A stretch of DNA of 64,000 nt from Variovorax davisae (GCF_030316845.1 NZ_JASZYS010000010.1:1-64000), one strand, 5' to 3'. Counted from the stretch's first letter, positions 42,898 to 51,609 are shown. Numbers and translations: made by a program. The notes: generated by a model from the sequence alone, not told the origin.

Positions 42898-44325
42898 TCA
42901 GGCCAGCGCCGCGACGGGGGAATGCACGAGGCCGGCGGATTCGAGCGCCGCCGCCACCCGCAGCACCAGGTCCTCGCGCCACGGCGCGGCGATCACCTGG
43001 ACCCCGATCGGCAGGTCCGGGTGGGCGCCCCAGACCGGCACCGCGCACACCGGCAGGCCGATGCACGAGATCGGCTGGGTCAGCAGGCCCATGTTGGGCC
43101 GCACCGGCAGTCGGTGGCCGTTGATCTCGAAGAACTCGGCACCGATCGGCGTCGCCGCCGAGGGCGTCGCGGCGGCCAGCAAGACGTCGAAGTGCTCGAA
43201 CACCCGCGCCACCTGCTCGGCATAGAGGCGCCGCACCCGCTGCGCGCGCGCCACCCAGGCCGCCGGCAGCAGCGCGCCGGCCAGGAAGCGGTCGCGCGAC
43301 AGGGGCTCGAAGTCCTGCGCGCGGCGGCGCAGGTCGGGCAGGTGCAGGGCCGCGCCTTCGGAATTGGTGATCAGGAAGGCCGCGGCCCGGCCGGCCTCGA
43401 CCATCGGCAGCTCGACCGTGCGGCTGGCCCCCAGCGCCTGGGCCACGGCATCGACCGCGGTCAGCGCTTCGGGCTGGGCATGCTGGCGGAAGTAGCCGCC
43501 GAGCACGCCGATGCGCAGGCCCTGCGTGCCCAGTGCCAGCGCCGCGCCGACCGGCTCGGCCGCCCGCTGGGCGCAGCCCGGGTCGTGCGGGCCGCCCTCC
43601 TCGGGGCCCTGCATCGCGTCGTAGGCCAGCGCCAGGTCGCGCGCCGAACGCGCGAACGGCCCCAGGTGGTCGAGGCTGGAGACGAACGGGAAGCTGCCGG
43701 TGCGCGGCAGCCGCCCGAAGGTGGGCTTGAGCCCGAACACGCCGCACAGCGAGGCGGGCACGCGGATCGAGCCGTTGGTGTCGGAGCCCAGCGTGAGCGG
43801 CACCTGGCCGGCCGCGACCGCGGCGCCCGAACCGCCCGACGAGCCGCCCGCGATGCGGCTCAGGTCGTGCGGGTTGTGGCAGGGGCCGGCGTGGCTGTTC
43901 TCGGTCGTGAAGCCGTAGGCGTACTCGTCCATGTTGAGCGCGCCGACCAGCACTGCGCCAGCGCTCTCGAGCCGCCGCACCAGGGCCGCGTCGTCGCGCG
44001 GCGGCGTGTGCTCGCGTTCGATCTTCGAGCCCGCGAGGGTCGCCAGGCCGGCGATGTCGAACAGGTTCTTGACCGCGAAAGGCACGCCCAGCAGCGGCAG
44101 TTCGCGCGTCCGCGCGCCATGGGCCGAGGCCAGCGAGGCATCGACCTGCGCCGCGCGCCGCAGCGCACGCTCGCGCAGCACCGCGGTGAAGGCGTTGACG
44201 CGGCGGTCCGTGGCCTCGATGCGGTCCAGGCTGGCCTGCACCAGCGCCACGGCGCCGACCGCGTTGCCACGCACCGCGGCGGCCATCGCGGATGCGTCCT
44301 GGCGCAGCAGTTCGGACGCGCTCAT
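42898..44325 (-). CDS. atzE: AtzE-family amidohydrolase (1-carboxybiuret hydrolase, catalytic subunit)
   Basis: A 475-residue amidase-signature enzyme. Catalytic Lys86 (PFAVKNLFDIAG), cis-Ser162 (GGSSGGSGAAVAAG) and nucleophile Ser186 (SDTNGSIRVPAS). The LNMDEYAYGFTTENSHAGPC piece and the close pairing with the small AtzG-like protein identify the AtzE subgroup. In the cyanuric acid pathway AtzEG turns 1-carboxybiuret into 1,3-dicarboxyurea. The start overlaps the atzG stop (ATGA). As AtzD and AtzH are absent from this window, the actual substrate could be a related amide. Confidence 0.85.
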   Translation of the reverse strand: MSASELLRQDASAMAAAVRGNAVGAVALVQASLDRIEATDRRVNAFTAVLRERALRRAAQVDASLASAHGARTRELPLLGVPFAVKNLFDIAGLATLAGSKIEREHTPPRDDAALVRRLESAGAVLVGALNMDEYAYGFTTENSHAGPCHNPHDLSRIAGGSSGGSGAAVAAGQVPLTLGSDTNGSIRVPASLCGVFGLKPTFGRLPRTGSFPFVSSLDHLGPFARSARDLALAYDAMQGPEEGGPHDPGCAQRAAEPVGAALALGTQGLRIGVLGGYFRQHAQPEALTAVDAVAQALGASRTVELPMVEAGRAAAFLITNSEGAALHLPDLRRRAQDFEPLSRDRFLAGALLPAAWVARAQRVRRLYAEQVARVFEHFDVLLAAATPSAATPIGAEFFEINGHRLPVRPNMGLLTQPISCIGLPVCAVPVWGAHPDLPIGVQVIAAPWREDLVLRVAAALESAGLVHSPVAALA

Positions 44326-44528
44326 TGCGCTGTCTCCCGCGGCGACACCGGCGCAAAGCTCAACGCGGGCTCGTCGCGCTCGCTGAGCGGCACGGCCTCG
44401 ACCAGCGCCGCGAACTCCGCCGCCAGCGCGAAGTAGCGCAGCACGCCGGGTCGATGGTCCGGCCTGAGCTTCAGGCCGAGCGCGGCCGCCGAGGCATCGA
44501 CATAGGCTTCGATCTCCGAGGGCGTCAT
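44322..44528 (-). CDS. atzG: AtzG-like small subunit (DUF4089)
   Basis: A 68-residue protein beginning MTPSEIEAYVDASAAALGL, with two helices and a short tail. It fits the DUF4089/AtzG family, whose members bind AtzE and are needed for its stability and activity; a GatC-like role is described for it. The start ATG is 11 bases after the stop of the ATPase gene, and its end overlaps the atzE start. The small size means that standard gene callers may miss it. Confidence 0.82.
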   Translation of the reverse strand: MTPSEIEAYVDASAAALGLKLRPDHRPGVLRYFALAAEFAALVEAVPLSERDEPALSFAPVSPRETAQ

Positions 44529-44539
44529 GCTGGCATCTC

Positions 44540-45373
44540 CTAGCGGCGCACTTCGCGCTGGAAAATTTCCAGGCTGAGTTTCTTCATGGCCACGAAGCTC
44601 GCCGAGCTCAATGTCTCCAGCGTGCGCGGCCGCTCGTCGCGGTAGTCGAGGATCTCGGCCACCCGGGTCGGCCGCTTGGTCAGCAGCAGCACCTGGTCGG
44701 CGAGGTAGACCGCTTCCTCGAGGTCGTGCGACACCAGCAGCATCGTGGTGCCGGTCTTCATGAACACCTCCTGCAGCTTCTCTCGGATGAAGAGGGTCAT
44801 CTCGAAGTCGAGCGCCGAGAAGGGCTCGTCGAGGAACAGCACCTCGGGGTTCGGCGCCAGCGCGCGCATGATCGACGCCGTCTGCTGCTGGCCGCCCGAC
44901 AGCTCGTAGGGGTAGCGCTTGAGGTCGAACTTGACGTCGAAGGAGGCCACCAGCTCTTCCATGCGCCGGTCCACCTCGGCCTTGGAACGGCCTTCGAGCT
45001 TGAGCGGATAGGCGATGTTGTCGATGGTGCGCATCCACGGGAACATCGCCTCGCGGTAGTTCTGGAACACGTAGCCGATCTTGGTGTCCTTGAGCGACTT
45101 GCCGTCGAACAGGATCTCGCCCGCGTCGATCGGGATCAGCCCCGCGATCATGTTGATCAGGGTCGACTTGCCGCAGCCGTTGGGGCCGAACACCGAGACG
45201 ATCTTCTGCTTCGGGATGTCGAGGTCGAAGTTCTCGTACAGCGGCCAGCCGGCGAAGTACTTGGTCAGCCCGCGGATCGTGATGTGGGTGCCGGCAGGGC
45301 CCGGGACAAAGGCCGGCTTCGGCACGTCGGCATAGACCGGGCCGTTGATGACGTTGTCGACGGTGGCTCTCAT
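44540..45373 (-). CDS. NitT/TauT-family ABC transporter ATP-binding protein
   Basis: A 277-residue ATPase of the nitrate/taurine/hydroxymethylpyrimidine class. Walker A is GPNGCGKST, the signature ELSGGQQQ, Walker B LFLDEPFSALD, and the D-loop His LVSHDLEEAVYL. It starts 4 bases inside the permease gene (45370-45373). Together with the permease and the binding protein it forms a second importer, distinct from the BMP-type one, in the second operon. Confidence 0.9.
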   Translation of the reverse strand: MRATVDNVINGPVYADVPKPAFVPGPAGTHITIRGLTKYFAGWPLYENFDLDIPKQKIVSVFGPNGCGKSTLINMIAGLIPIDAGEILFDGKSLKDTKIGYVFQNYREAMFPWMRTIDNIAYPLKLEGRSKAEVDRRMEELVASFDVKFDLKRYPYELSGGQQQTASIMRALAPNPEVLFLDEPFSALDFEMTLFIREKLQEVFMKTGTTMLLVSHDLEEAVYLADQVLLLTKRPTRVAEILDYRDERPRTLETLSSASFVAMKKLSLEIFQREVRR

Positions 45374-46197
45374 CTTCCGCTCCAGTGCACGATGCGGCGC
45401 TCGGCCACGAGGAAAAGGATGTTCAGCGCATAGCCCAGCGCGCCCGCCGCGAGGATCGAGGCGTACATGTCCTTGACGTTCATCACCTGCTGCGAGTTGA
45501 TGATGCGATGCCCGAGGCCGCTGTCGGAGCCGATGAACATCTCGGCCACGATCACGATCACCAGCGCCATCGAGACCGCCGAACGCAAGCCGACGAAGGT
45601 CGGCTGCAGGCTCTCCCAGACCAGCACGTCGCGGAAGATCTGCCAGCGCGAGGCGCCCATCACCTTGGCCGCCATGACCCGCTGCTTGCGCGCGTTCATC
45701 ACGCCGTAGGCGCTGTTGAAGACCACGATGAGCAGCGCGCCGAAGGCCGCGATCGCGACCTTGTTGACGTCCGAGACGCCGAAGATCATCAGGAACAGCG
45801 GGATCAGCGCCGACGAGGGCGTCGAGCGGAAGAAGTCGATCAGGAACTCGACGCTGCGGTAGGCCCGCTCGTTGCTGCCGAGCAGCACGCCCAGCGGCAC
45901 GCCGACGACGGCGGCGACCAGGAAGGCCTGCAGCGTGCGCCAGACCGTGACCGCGAAGTCGCCCAGCAGCGCGCCGCCCGCCAGGCCCGACAGCAGCGTC
46001 AGCAGCGTGTCGCCCGGCATCGGCAGCAGGATGGCCTTGATGAGGCCGAAGCGCACCACCAGGTCCCAGACGATGAACAGCGCCACCGGGCCGATGAAGG
46101 GCAGCGCCTTGACCCAGTGCGATTCGCGCGGCGGCGCGGACGCGGATGCGCTGGCGGCAGGAGGCGACCAGGGCGCCGCGGGCGTGGGGGTGCTCAT
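45370..46197 (-). CDS. NitT/TauT-family ABC transporter permease
   Basis: A 275-residue inner-membrane permease with about six helices. The cytosolic EAA loop is VMGASRWQIFRDVLVWESLQ, followed by VIVAEMFIGSDSGLGHRIIN, as in SsuC/TauC. It lies 4 bases after the binding-protein stop and overlaps the ATPase start. Confidence 0.9.
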   Translation of the reverse strand: MSTPTPAAPWSPPAASASASAPPRESHWVKALPFIGPVALFIVWDLVVRFGLIKAILLPMPGDTLLTLLSGLAGGALLGDFAVTVWRTLQAFLVAAVVGVPLGVLLGSNERAYRSVEFLIDFFRSTPSSALIPLFLMIFGVSDVNKVAIAAFGALLIVVFNSAYGVMNARKQRVMAAKVMGASRWQIFRDVLVWESLQPTFVGLRSAVSMALVIVIVAEMFIGSDSGLGHRIINSQQVMNVKDMYASILAAGALGYALNILFLVAERRIVHWSGR

Positions 46198-46201
46198 GGC
46201 C

Positions 46202-47215
46202 TCAGCCCTTGTAGAGCATCGAGTCGACCATCAGGCGCGACGAGAAGATGCCCTTGTCGGCGAACAGGTCGAAGAACTTCTGGAAGTACGCGATGTCGCC
46301 TTGGGTGAACTCGTTGTACATCGTGTACGCCGCCAGCGGCACCTCGCCGGTCAGCGGGCCCTCGATCGCGGTGTAGCCCTTGAGGTACTGGCGCGCCTCG
46401 GCCGGCTTGCTGCGCACGAAGGCCACGCCCTGGCCGTAGGCGGTGATGAACTTCTTCGCCGCCTCGGGGTTCTTCTTGATGAGCGCCGAGGTCAGCGAAG
46501 CCGAGCCGCCGAACCACGGCGCCATCGGATCGCCCAGCACGTATTTGGCGATCACGCCGGCCTCGAGCACCCGCGTGCTGCCGTTCAGGCGGCCGATGGT
46601 GCCGGTCGGCTCCAGCGTGTAGCAGCCGTCGACCTGGCCGGCGGCGAGCGCGGCCACGTGCTGGCCGATCGGCAGCTCGACCACCGTGGCGCCGGTCGCG
46701 CCGCCGCGTTCGAGCACCGCCTTGGCCAGCGTCACGTTCTGGATGCCGGGGCCCGAGGCGACCCGCTTGCCCTTCAGGTCGGCCATCACCTTGGCGCTGC
46801 TGGCGGTGGGCACCAGCACCTGGTCGAGCACGTTCTTCACGTTGCTGGGGTTGGAGCAGAAGATCTTGAAGCTGCCCGGCGCCGCGATCTCGCCGATCGC
46901 GATGTTGGCCGAGCCGGTGCCGTTGGCGCTGCCGTCGCAGCGGTCGGCCAGCATCGCTTCCATGATCTGCTGGGCGCCGGCATAGCGCTGCACCTCGACG
47001 TCGAGGCCGGCGGCCTTGAAGTAGCCCAGCTCGACGGCCGAATAGAAGGGCAGGCCGGCCGCGATCGGCCAGTAGCCGATGCGGATCTTCGGTGCCCCCT
47101 GGGCGCGCACGATGGCCGGGGCCGCGAGCACGGCCAAGCCGGCGGCGCCGGCCTGCAGCAGCTGGCGCCGCGAGGCCGGGGTGGCGAGGGTCGGGGGTTT
47201 CTTGCTGAGGGCCAT
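46202..47215 (-). CDS. NitT/TauT-family ABC transporter substrate-binding protein
   Basis: A 337-residue SsuA/NMT1-like binding protein. The N-terminus SRRQLLQAGAAGLAVLAAPA is a twin-arginine signal. The mature part begins KIRIGYWPIAAGLPFYSAVE, and the QQIMEAMLADRCDGSANGTG and VAALAAGQVDGCYTLEPT segments are typical. The ligand is likely a small nitrogen compound such as a ureide or pyrimidine breakdown product, by context only. It follows the allophanate hydrolase by 34 bases. Confidence 0.88.
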   Translation of the reverse strand: MALSKKPPTLATPASRRQLLQAGAAGLAVLAAPAIVRAQGAPKIRIGYWPIAAGLPFYSAVELGYFKAAGLDVEVQRYAGAQQIMEAMLADRCDGSANGTGSANIAIGEIAAPGSFKIFCSNPSNVKNVLDQVLVPTASSAKVMADLKGKRVASGPGIQNVTLAKAVLERGGATGATVVELPIGQHVAALAAGQVDGCYTLEPTGTIGRLNGSTRVLEAGVIAKYVLGDPMAPWFGGSASLTSALIKKNPEAAKKFITAYGQGVAFVRSKPAEARQYLKGYTAIEGPLTGEVPLAAYTMYNEFTQGDIAYFQKFFDLFADKGIFSSRLMVDSMLYKG

Positions 47216-47249
47216 GGCGTACTCCGGATGAAGAAAGTGAGGAAGGAAT

Positions 47250-48974
47250 TCAGGTCGCCGCGGCGTCGCGCGCCGCGATGTAGGCGCGCCAGCCGCCGAG
47301 CGCGGTGATGTCGTCGGCGCCGGCCACCGCCAGCGCCTCGCAGACGAAGCCCTGGACGCTGCGGCCGTCGGCCAGCCGCAGGCTGCCGATGCCGAGCGGC
47401 GCCGGGATCAGGGCGACGAAGCTGCCGTAGTGCGAGAGCGGCATCTCCCAGATCTCGATCGCGATCGCCGCACCCTCGCCGGCCGCCACGCGCAGCAGCC
47501 CCGGCTTGGGTGGCACGGTGCCGGGCAGCGCGTACAGGCGATAGTCCGGCGCCGTATGGGTGGCCGCGACCAGCCGGGCGCCGCGCTCGGTGAGCTGGCC
47601 GTTGAGCGGCATGCCCGACAGGTGGGCGCCGACCACCGCGACCTGCACGGTCGGCGGCACCGCGACCAGCGGCAGTGGCTCGGTCGCGGGCAGCGGCTCG
47701 CGCGTCGCGCCGAGCGGCAGCCCGGTGGCGTGGTGGAAGCGCTGGCCCAGTTCGGCCAGCTGGAAGTCGCTGCCGGCGCGGCCGATCAGCGTGATGCCGA
47801 AGGGCAGGCCGTCGGCGCGCAGGCTGGCCGGCACCGAGATCGCCGCGTAGTCGAGCAGGTTGACGAAGTTGGTGTACTCGCCCAGGTTGCGGTTGAGCAC
47901 CACCGGGTCGGCCTGCATCGCCTCGATCGTGTAGTGGGCCGGCGCCGTCGGCACCGCCAGCACGTCGATGTCGTTCCACATCGCCTCGGCCTGCTGCCCG
48001 AGCGCCTGCAGCCGGGTGCGCGCGGCGACGAAATCGGCGGCGCTGTAGCGGCGGCCCTGGGCCAGGATGCTGCGCACCGGCTCCACCACCTCGGTCTCGT
48101 GGGCGTCGAAGAACTCGCGCACCGCGGCGTAGCGCTCGGCCACCAGCGCACTGTCGTAGAGCAGCGCCGCGGCCTCGGCCAGGGGCGCGTAGTCGATCTC
48201 GATCGGTTCGCCGCCGAGCGCGCACAGCTGGCCGATGGCCTGTTCGAAGGCCGCCCGCGACAGCGCGTCACCGAAGAAGTTCAAGGTCGAGGGCACGCCG
48301 AAGCGAAAGCCCGCGGGCAGCGGCGCGGTGGCGAGCGCCAGGCTGCGGGCGTAGGGGTCCGCCGGGTCGAAGCCCATCGCCGCCTGCAGCACCCGGGCCG
48401 CCACCGCCACGGTGCGGGCGAAGATCGAGACGCAGTCGACGCTCTGCGCCGCCGGCACCACGCCGCGCGCGCTGAGCAGCCCGCGCGAGGGCTTGATGCC
48501 GACGATGTTGTTGAGCCCGGCCGGCACCCGGCCCGAGCCCGCGGTGTCGGTGCCGAGCGCGAAGTCGGCCTGCGCGGTTGCCACCACATAGGCCGACCCC
48601 GAACTCGACCCGCCCGAGACATAGCGTGAATCGAAGCTGTTGGGCACCGGCCCGTAGGGCGAACGGGTGCCGTTCAGGCCGCAGGCGAACTGGTCGAGGT
48701 TGGTCTTGCCGAGCAGCGACGCACCGGCGTCGAGCAGGCGCTGCACCACGTGGGCGTGGGCGGTCGGCGTGCGGGCGAAAGCAAGGCAGGCCGCCGTGGT
48801 CGGCACGCCGGCGACGTCGATGTTGTCCTTGGCGGCAAAGCGCAGGCCGGCCAGCGGGCCCCCGCCGGCGCCGGCCAGCGGCGTCGTGAGCCGCGTGATC
48901 CACGCCGCGCTCGCCCGTCCTTCCACCCGCGGCCCGGCATCGCCGAGGCGCACCGCCTGTTCATGCACCATCAT
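47250..48974 (-). CDS. atzF: Allophanate hydrolase
   Basis: A protein of about 574 residues, which turns allophanate into two CO2 and two NH3. The N-terminal amidase-signature domain has catalytic Lys49 (FAAKDNID), cis-Ser near 123 (GGSSSGSAYV) and nucleophile Ser147 (DTAGSGRVPAG). The TTAACLAFARTPTAHAHVVQ start and the C-terminal domain after about residue 465 (GAHLSGMPLNGQLTERGARL through ALGGWRAYIAARD) are those of AtzF/DUR1,2-type allophanate hydrolase. Two ATGs in a row (48974, 48971) are the start; the AGGA of the operator region (GACAGGATG) is its ribosome site. It is the first gene of the second operon. Confidence 0.92.
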   Translation of the reverse strand: MMVHEQAVRLGDAGPRVEGRASAAWITRLTTPLAGAGGGPLAGLRFAAKDNIDVAGVPTTAACLAFARTPTAHAHVVQRLLDAGASLLGKTNLDQFACGLNGTRSPYGPVPNSFDSRYVSGGSSSGSAYVVATAQADFALGTDTAGSGRVPAGLNNIVGIKPSRGLLSARGVVPAAQSVDCVSIFARTVAVAARVLQAAMGFDPADPYARSLALATAPLPAGFRFGVPSTLNFFGDALSRAAFEQAIGQLCALGGEPIEIDYAPLAEAAALLYDSALVAERYAAVREFFDAHETEVVEPVRSILAQGRRYSAADFVAARTRLQALGQQAEAMWNDIDVLAVPTAPAHYTIEAMQADPVVLNRNLGEYTNFVNLLDYAAISVPASLRADGLPFGITLIGRAGSDFQLAELGQRFHHATGLPLGATREPLPATEPLPLVAVPPTVQVAVVGAHLSGMPLNGQLTERGARLVAATHTAPDYRLYALPGTVPPKPGLLRVAAGEGAAIAIEIWEMPLSHYGSFVALIPAPLGIGSLRLADGRSVQGFVCEALAVAGADDITALGGWRAYIAARDAAAT

Positions 48975-48985
48975 CAAGCATCCTG

Positions 48986-48999
48986 TCTTGTGTACAAGA
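48986..48999 (-). promoter_or_regulatory. Candidate operator of the second biuret-type operon
   Basis: TCTTGTGTACAAGA: perfect 6-base arms TCTTGT / ACAAGA around a GT centre. It lies 12 bases upstream of the atzF start and touches its ribosome binding region, so a bound repressor could block both transcription and translation. It is nearly identical to the site at 42759-42772. Confidence 0.72.
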
Positions 49000-49072
49000 T
49001 GCCTTGCAAAGGATGTGCCAGGCGTGCTCGGCGCCGGACATTGGTACGCTTCGGTTGTCAGATCAAGTTGAA

Positions 49073-49564
49073 ATGTCCACGCCGCAATCTGCCGACCACC
49101 CGAACTCCGCAACGATCGCGCCTGCGGACGCAGGTGACGTCGAGGTCATCAGGAACCTCACCCGATCCGCGTATGGCAGGTGGGTGCCCTTGATCGGACG
49201 AGAGCCGCTTCCGATGAAGGTTGACTATGCAGTGGCCCTCCAATCCCACCGCTTCGATCTATTGATCGATAGAGAGCAGGTGGTCGGCCTGATAGAAACC
49301 GTGCGGCAGGATCAACACCTGCTGATAGTGAACGTTGCGATCGAACCCGCATGCCAGGGCCGAGGCTTCGGGCGCAGGCTGATAGCGCATGCCGAATCGC
49401 TCGCATCGGCGTCAGGCTTGGAGAGCGTTCGTCTCTACACGAACATCCATTTCGCCGAGAACATCCGTCTCTATGCATCGCTCGGGTACGAGGTGGAGCG
49501 CGAGGAGGCGCTAAACGGTGGAGTTGCGGTCCACATGACGAAGAAACTCGATCAACGACGGTAG
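49073..49564 (+). CDS. GNAT-family N-acetyltransferase
   Basis: A 163-residue GNAT protein. The acetyl-CoA binding motif A is VNVAIEPACQGRGFGRRLIAHAES, followed by VRLYTNIHFAENIRLYASLG. The N-terminal part has the usual substrate-binding segment RSAYGRWVPLIGREP. Substrate unknown. The ATG at 49073 (MSTPQSADHPN) is a reasonable start. The gene opens a lower-GC stretch that runs to about 51560 and is unlike the flanks in codon use. Confidence 0.85.
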   Translation: MSTPQSADHPNSATIAPADAGDVEVIRNLTRSAYGRWVPLIGREPLPMKVDYAVALQSHRFDLLIDREQVVGLIETVRQDQHLLIVNVAIEPACQGRGFGRRLIAHAESLASASGLESVRLYTNIHFAENIRLYASLGYEVEREEALNGGVAVHMTKKLDQRR

Positions 49565-49675
49565 CCGGGTCGCAGCAGACCTTCCCGTCCGTCGCACCGT
49601 CTTGGTGATTCAGAGATTTCCGATGTCATCGGGTCTCGCGCGTCCGTACGATGACAAGCCACCTCCTGCCTGCTG

Positions 49676-49912
49676 ATGAATCAATCCGTCGGAACCGCCG
49701 TTCTCATCCTGGGTCTTTTGATGACCATTGGAGCGCAATTGGCCGTTTGTATACGGGCCTTCACCTTGAGTCCGCTCAAGGGAATCCTTTGCTTGATCGT
49801 GCCCCTCTACGTTTACGTTTTCGCGAAGAGGCATGCAGTCGGCGCCTGGTTCATGGGCACTTGGTTCACCGGCATTGCGCTGTGGATTGCTGGCGCGGTG
49901 ATCGCGTCCTAG
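49676..49912 (+). CDS. Small membrane protein of unknown function
   Basis: A 78-residue protein with two or three hydrophobic segments (TAVLILGLLMTIGAQLAV, LKGILCLIVPLYVYVFAK and WFTGIALWIAGAVI) and the conserved-looking loop KRHAVGAWFMGTW. There is no signal for a specific function. It lies in the lower-GC stretch. Confidence 0.6.
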   Translation: MNQSVGTAVLILGLLMTIGAQLAVCIRAFTLSPLKGILCLIVPLYVYVFAKRHAVGAWFMGTWFTGIALWIAGAVIAS

Positions 49913-49965
49913 ACTACGCCCGGCCACGAGCGGACGTTCGCCTCCTCATTCCCGGAGACTTGGCA

Positions 49966-50232
49966 ATGGATGAAGACCTTGATTCGCTGTCTCGCGAGGA
50001 ACTCGTCGCTGAAGTGCGGAAGCTGCGCGCGGCGATCCGGCTGCACAGAGACTCCAGCAGCCACGACCTTTGCTGGCACCACCCGGCGCTCTGGGCGTTG
50101 TTGCCAGACACGGTGGACCCCACGATTGTCATCCCCGCCTGGCCGCAATTCATGCGCGGATGCATCAGGTATCGACAGTCGCTCGACGAACAAGCGCCTG
50201 ATGCGCCTCGCACAGATCAGGAGTTCGAATGA
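49966..50232 (+). CDS. Conserved hypothetical protein
   Basis: An 88-residue soluble protein. It has a charged N-terminal helix (LDSLSREELVAEVRKLRAAI) followed by HDLCWHHPALWALLPD and PEWPQFMRGC-like (WPQFMRGCIRYRQSLDEQ). I recall similar sequences in beta- and gamma-proteobacteria, without known function. The start ATG 49966 is preceded by GGAG (49954-49957). It is also in the lower-GC stretch. Confidence 0.65.
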   Translation: MDEDLDSLSREELVAEVRKLRAAIRLHRDSSSHDLCWHHPALWALLPDTVDPTIVIPAWPQFMRGCIRYRQSLDEQAPDAPRTDQEFE

Positions 50233-50295
50233 TGAACTCGACCATGAGCAGACTGCGACATTGACCTTCTGGATTTGTCCTGACGCACGCCCTGA

Positions 50296-50604
50296 GGTGC
50301 CTGCCGTCGCCTATTCATACCGACGACGAGCCACATTCGAGTCGGCGTTTTGCATCAGAGGCTCCGTCTATACGATGGTGACGGCGCGCTGTCTCGCATC
50401 CTGTGGCTGGATGGGCTGGTCACTGGCCTGAATCGCGGTGGTTCCGTGGACACCCTGAGACGCGATATCTACATCCACGGGACCGCCGACGAGCATCAGC
50501 TCGGCGTGCCCACCTCCCACGGTTGCATTCGCATGGCGAACTCGGACGTCATTAACCTCTTCGGTCGCGTCAGCGTGGGAAGCTTGGTGACGGTCGAGGA
50601 CTAG
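50296..50604 (+). pseudogene. L,D-transpeptidase (YkuD) C-terminal remnant
   Basis: Only the C-terminal piece of an YkuD L,D-transpeptidase is readable. It includes the family's catalytic region: SRILWLDGLVTGLNRGGSVD, IYIHGTADEHQLG and SHGCIRMANSDVINLFGRV, with the Cys of SHGC. In the same frame a stop codon at 50293-50295 blocks any upstream extension, and no N-terminal half of the domain is found. There is no good start codon; TTG 50350 is the first possible one. The piece would lack the first strands of the fold, so it is most likely a broken gene. Confidence 0.65.
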
Positions 50605-50676
50605 GCTGCATGTATCGACGGCGCATCCGATCAAGCCGCCCTTCGGCCGCCGGCCCGTCGGATCGCGGCGTCTCGT

Positions 50677-51528
50677 TCAGGCGCTGATATGCAGGTGTGC
50701 GAACGACTTCACCAAGTCGTCCAACGCCTTCAACTGCGTCAGGAATGACTCTAGCTGGTCCAACGGCAGAGCGCTGGGGCCGTCGCATTTGGCCTGTGAG
50801 GGGTCAGGATGAGCTTCAAGAAAGAGGCCGGCCAAGCCGACGGCCAGGCCGGCACGCGCCAGTTCAAGCACTTGCTCGCGTCGCCCGCCAGAGGCGATGG
50901 CGTTCGCCTCGCGTTGCTGGAGAGCATGGGTAACGTCGAAGATGACCGGCAAATTCCCGGTCACCTTCTTCATGACACCGAAGCCAAGCATGTCCACCAC
51001 TAGGTTGTCGTAACCGAAGCAAGTTCCTCGGTCGCACAGAATGACGGGGGAACTCCCCGCCTCCCTGATTTTTTCGACGATGTTGAGCACTTGGGGTGGG
51101 CTCAGGAACTGCGGCTTCTTGACGTTGATGACCTTGCCCGTCCTGGCAAGAGCGACGACCAAATCAGTCTGGCGGGCAAGAAACGCAGGTAGCTGTAGCA
51201 CGTCCACCACTTCGGCCACGGGATTCGCCTGCCATGGCTCGTGCACGTCGGTGAGGACGGGGACGCCGAACTCTGCCTTGACGGCCTCGAAGATTTTCAG
51301 ACCCTCTTCCAAACCAGGGCCTCGGAAGGAGTGAATGGACGAGCGATTCGCCTTGTCGAAACTCGCCTTGAAAACGTATGGGATGCCAAGCTTTCGCGTG
51401 ACTCGGAAGTATTCTTCTGCCGCACGCAGGGCCATGTCCTTCGTCTCGAGGACGTTCACGCCGCCAAACAGGACGAAGCCATTGCTGTTGCTGACGTTGA
51501 TTGCGGAGGTGATGGCGACGGTCGTCAA
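50677..51528 (-). CDS. kdsA: 3-deoxy-D-manno-octulosonate 8-phosphate synthase, metal-independent type
   Basis: A 283-residue KDO8P synthase (PEP + arabinose 5-phosphate). Conserved: FKASFDKANRSS, RGPGLEEG, LTDVHEPW, PAFLARQTDL, NVKKPQFLSP, VILCDRGTCFGYDNLVVDM, FDVTHALQ and AHPDPSQAKCDGPSALP. Asn25 in FGGVNVLET marks the metal-independent class, as in E. coli, whereas beta-proteobacterial KdsA, as I remember it, has Cys at this place in an AGTCVVES-like motif. GC is about 53% in its middle part versus about 70% in neighbours. This points to transfer and to a second, probably non-housekeeping copy. Confidence 0.93.
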   Translation of the reverse strand: MTTVAITSAINVSNSNGFVLFGGVNVLETKDMALRAAEEYFRVTRKLGIPYVFKASFDKANRSSIHSFRGPGLEEGLKIFEAVKAEFGVPVLTDVHEPWQANPVAEVVDVLQLPAFLARQTDLVVALARTGKVINVKKPQFLSPPQVLNIVEKIREAGSSPVILCDRGTCFGYDNLVVDMLGFGVMKKVTGNLPVIFDVTHALQQREANAIASGGRREQVLELARAGLAVGLAGLFLEAHPDPSQAKCDGPSALPLDQLESFLTQLKALDDLVKSFAHLHISA

Positions 51529-51609
51529 AAGAGTTCTCCTGGAGAGTCATCCGCATTCTCGCGCTCCGGGCGGCCGACGCGGACGCCACCCCCAGCGCAT
51601 GCGGGAATA

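Noticed and set aside
49970..50431. Open frame overlapping the conserved hypothetical gene at 49966 and the transpeptidase remnant
   Set aside because: Different frame from both; its translation shows no motif and covers the stop of the real gene.
48990..51560. Insertion sequence or integrase-bearing mobile element as carrier of the low-GC island
   Set aside because: No transposase, integrase, terminal inverted repeat or target duplication was seen at the borders.
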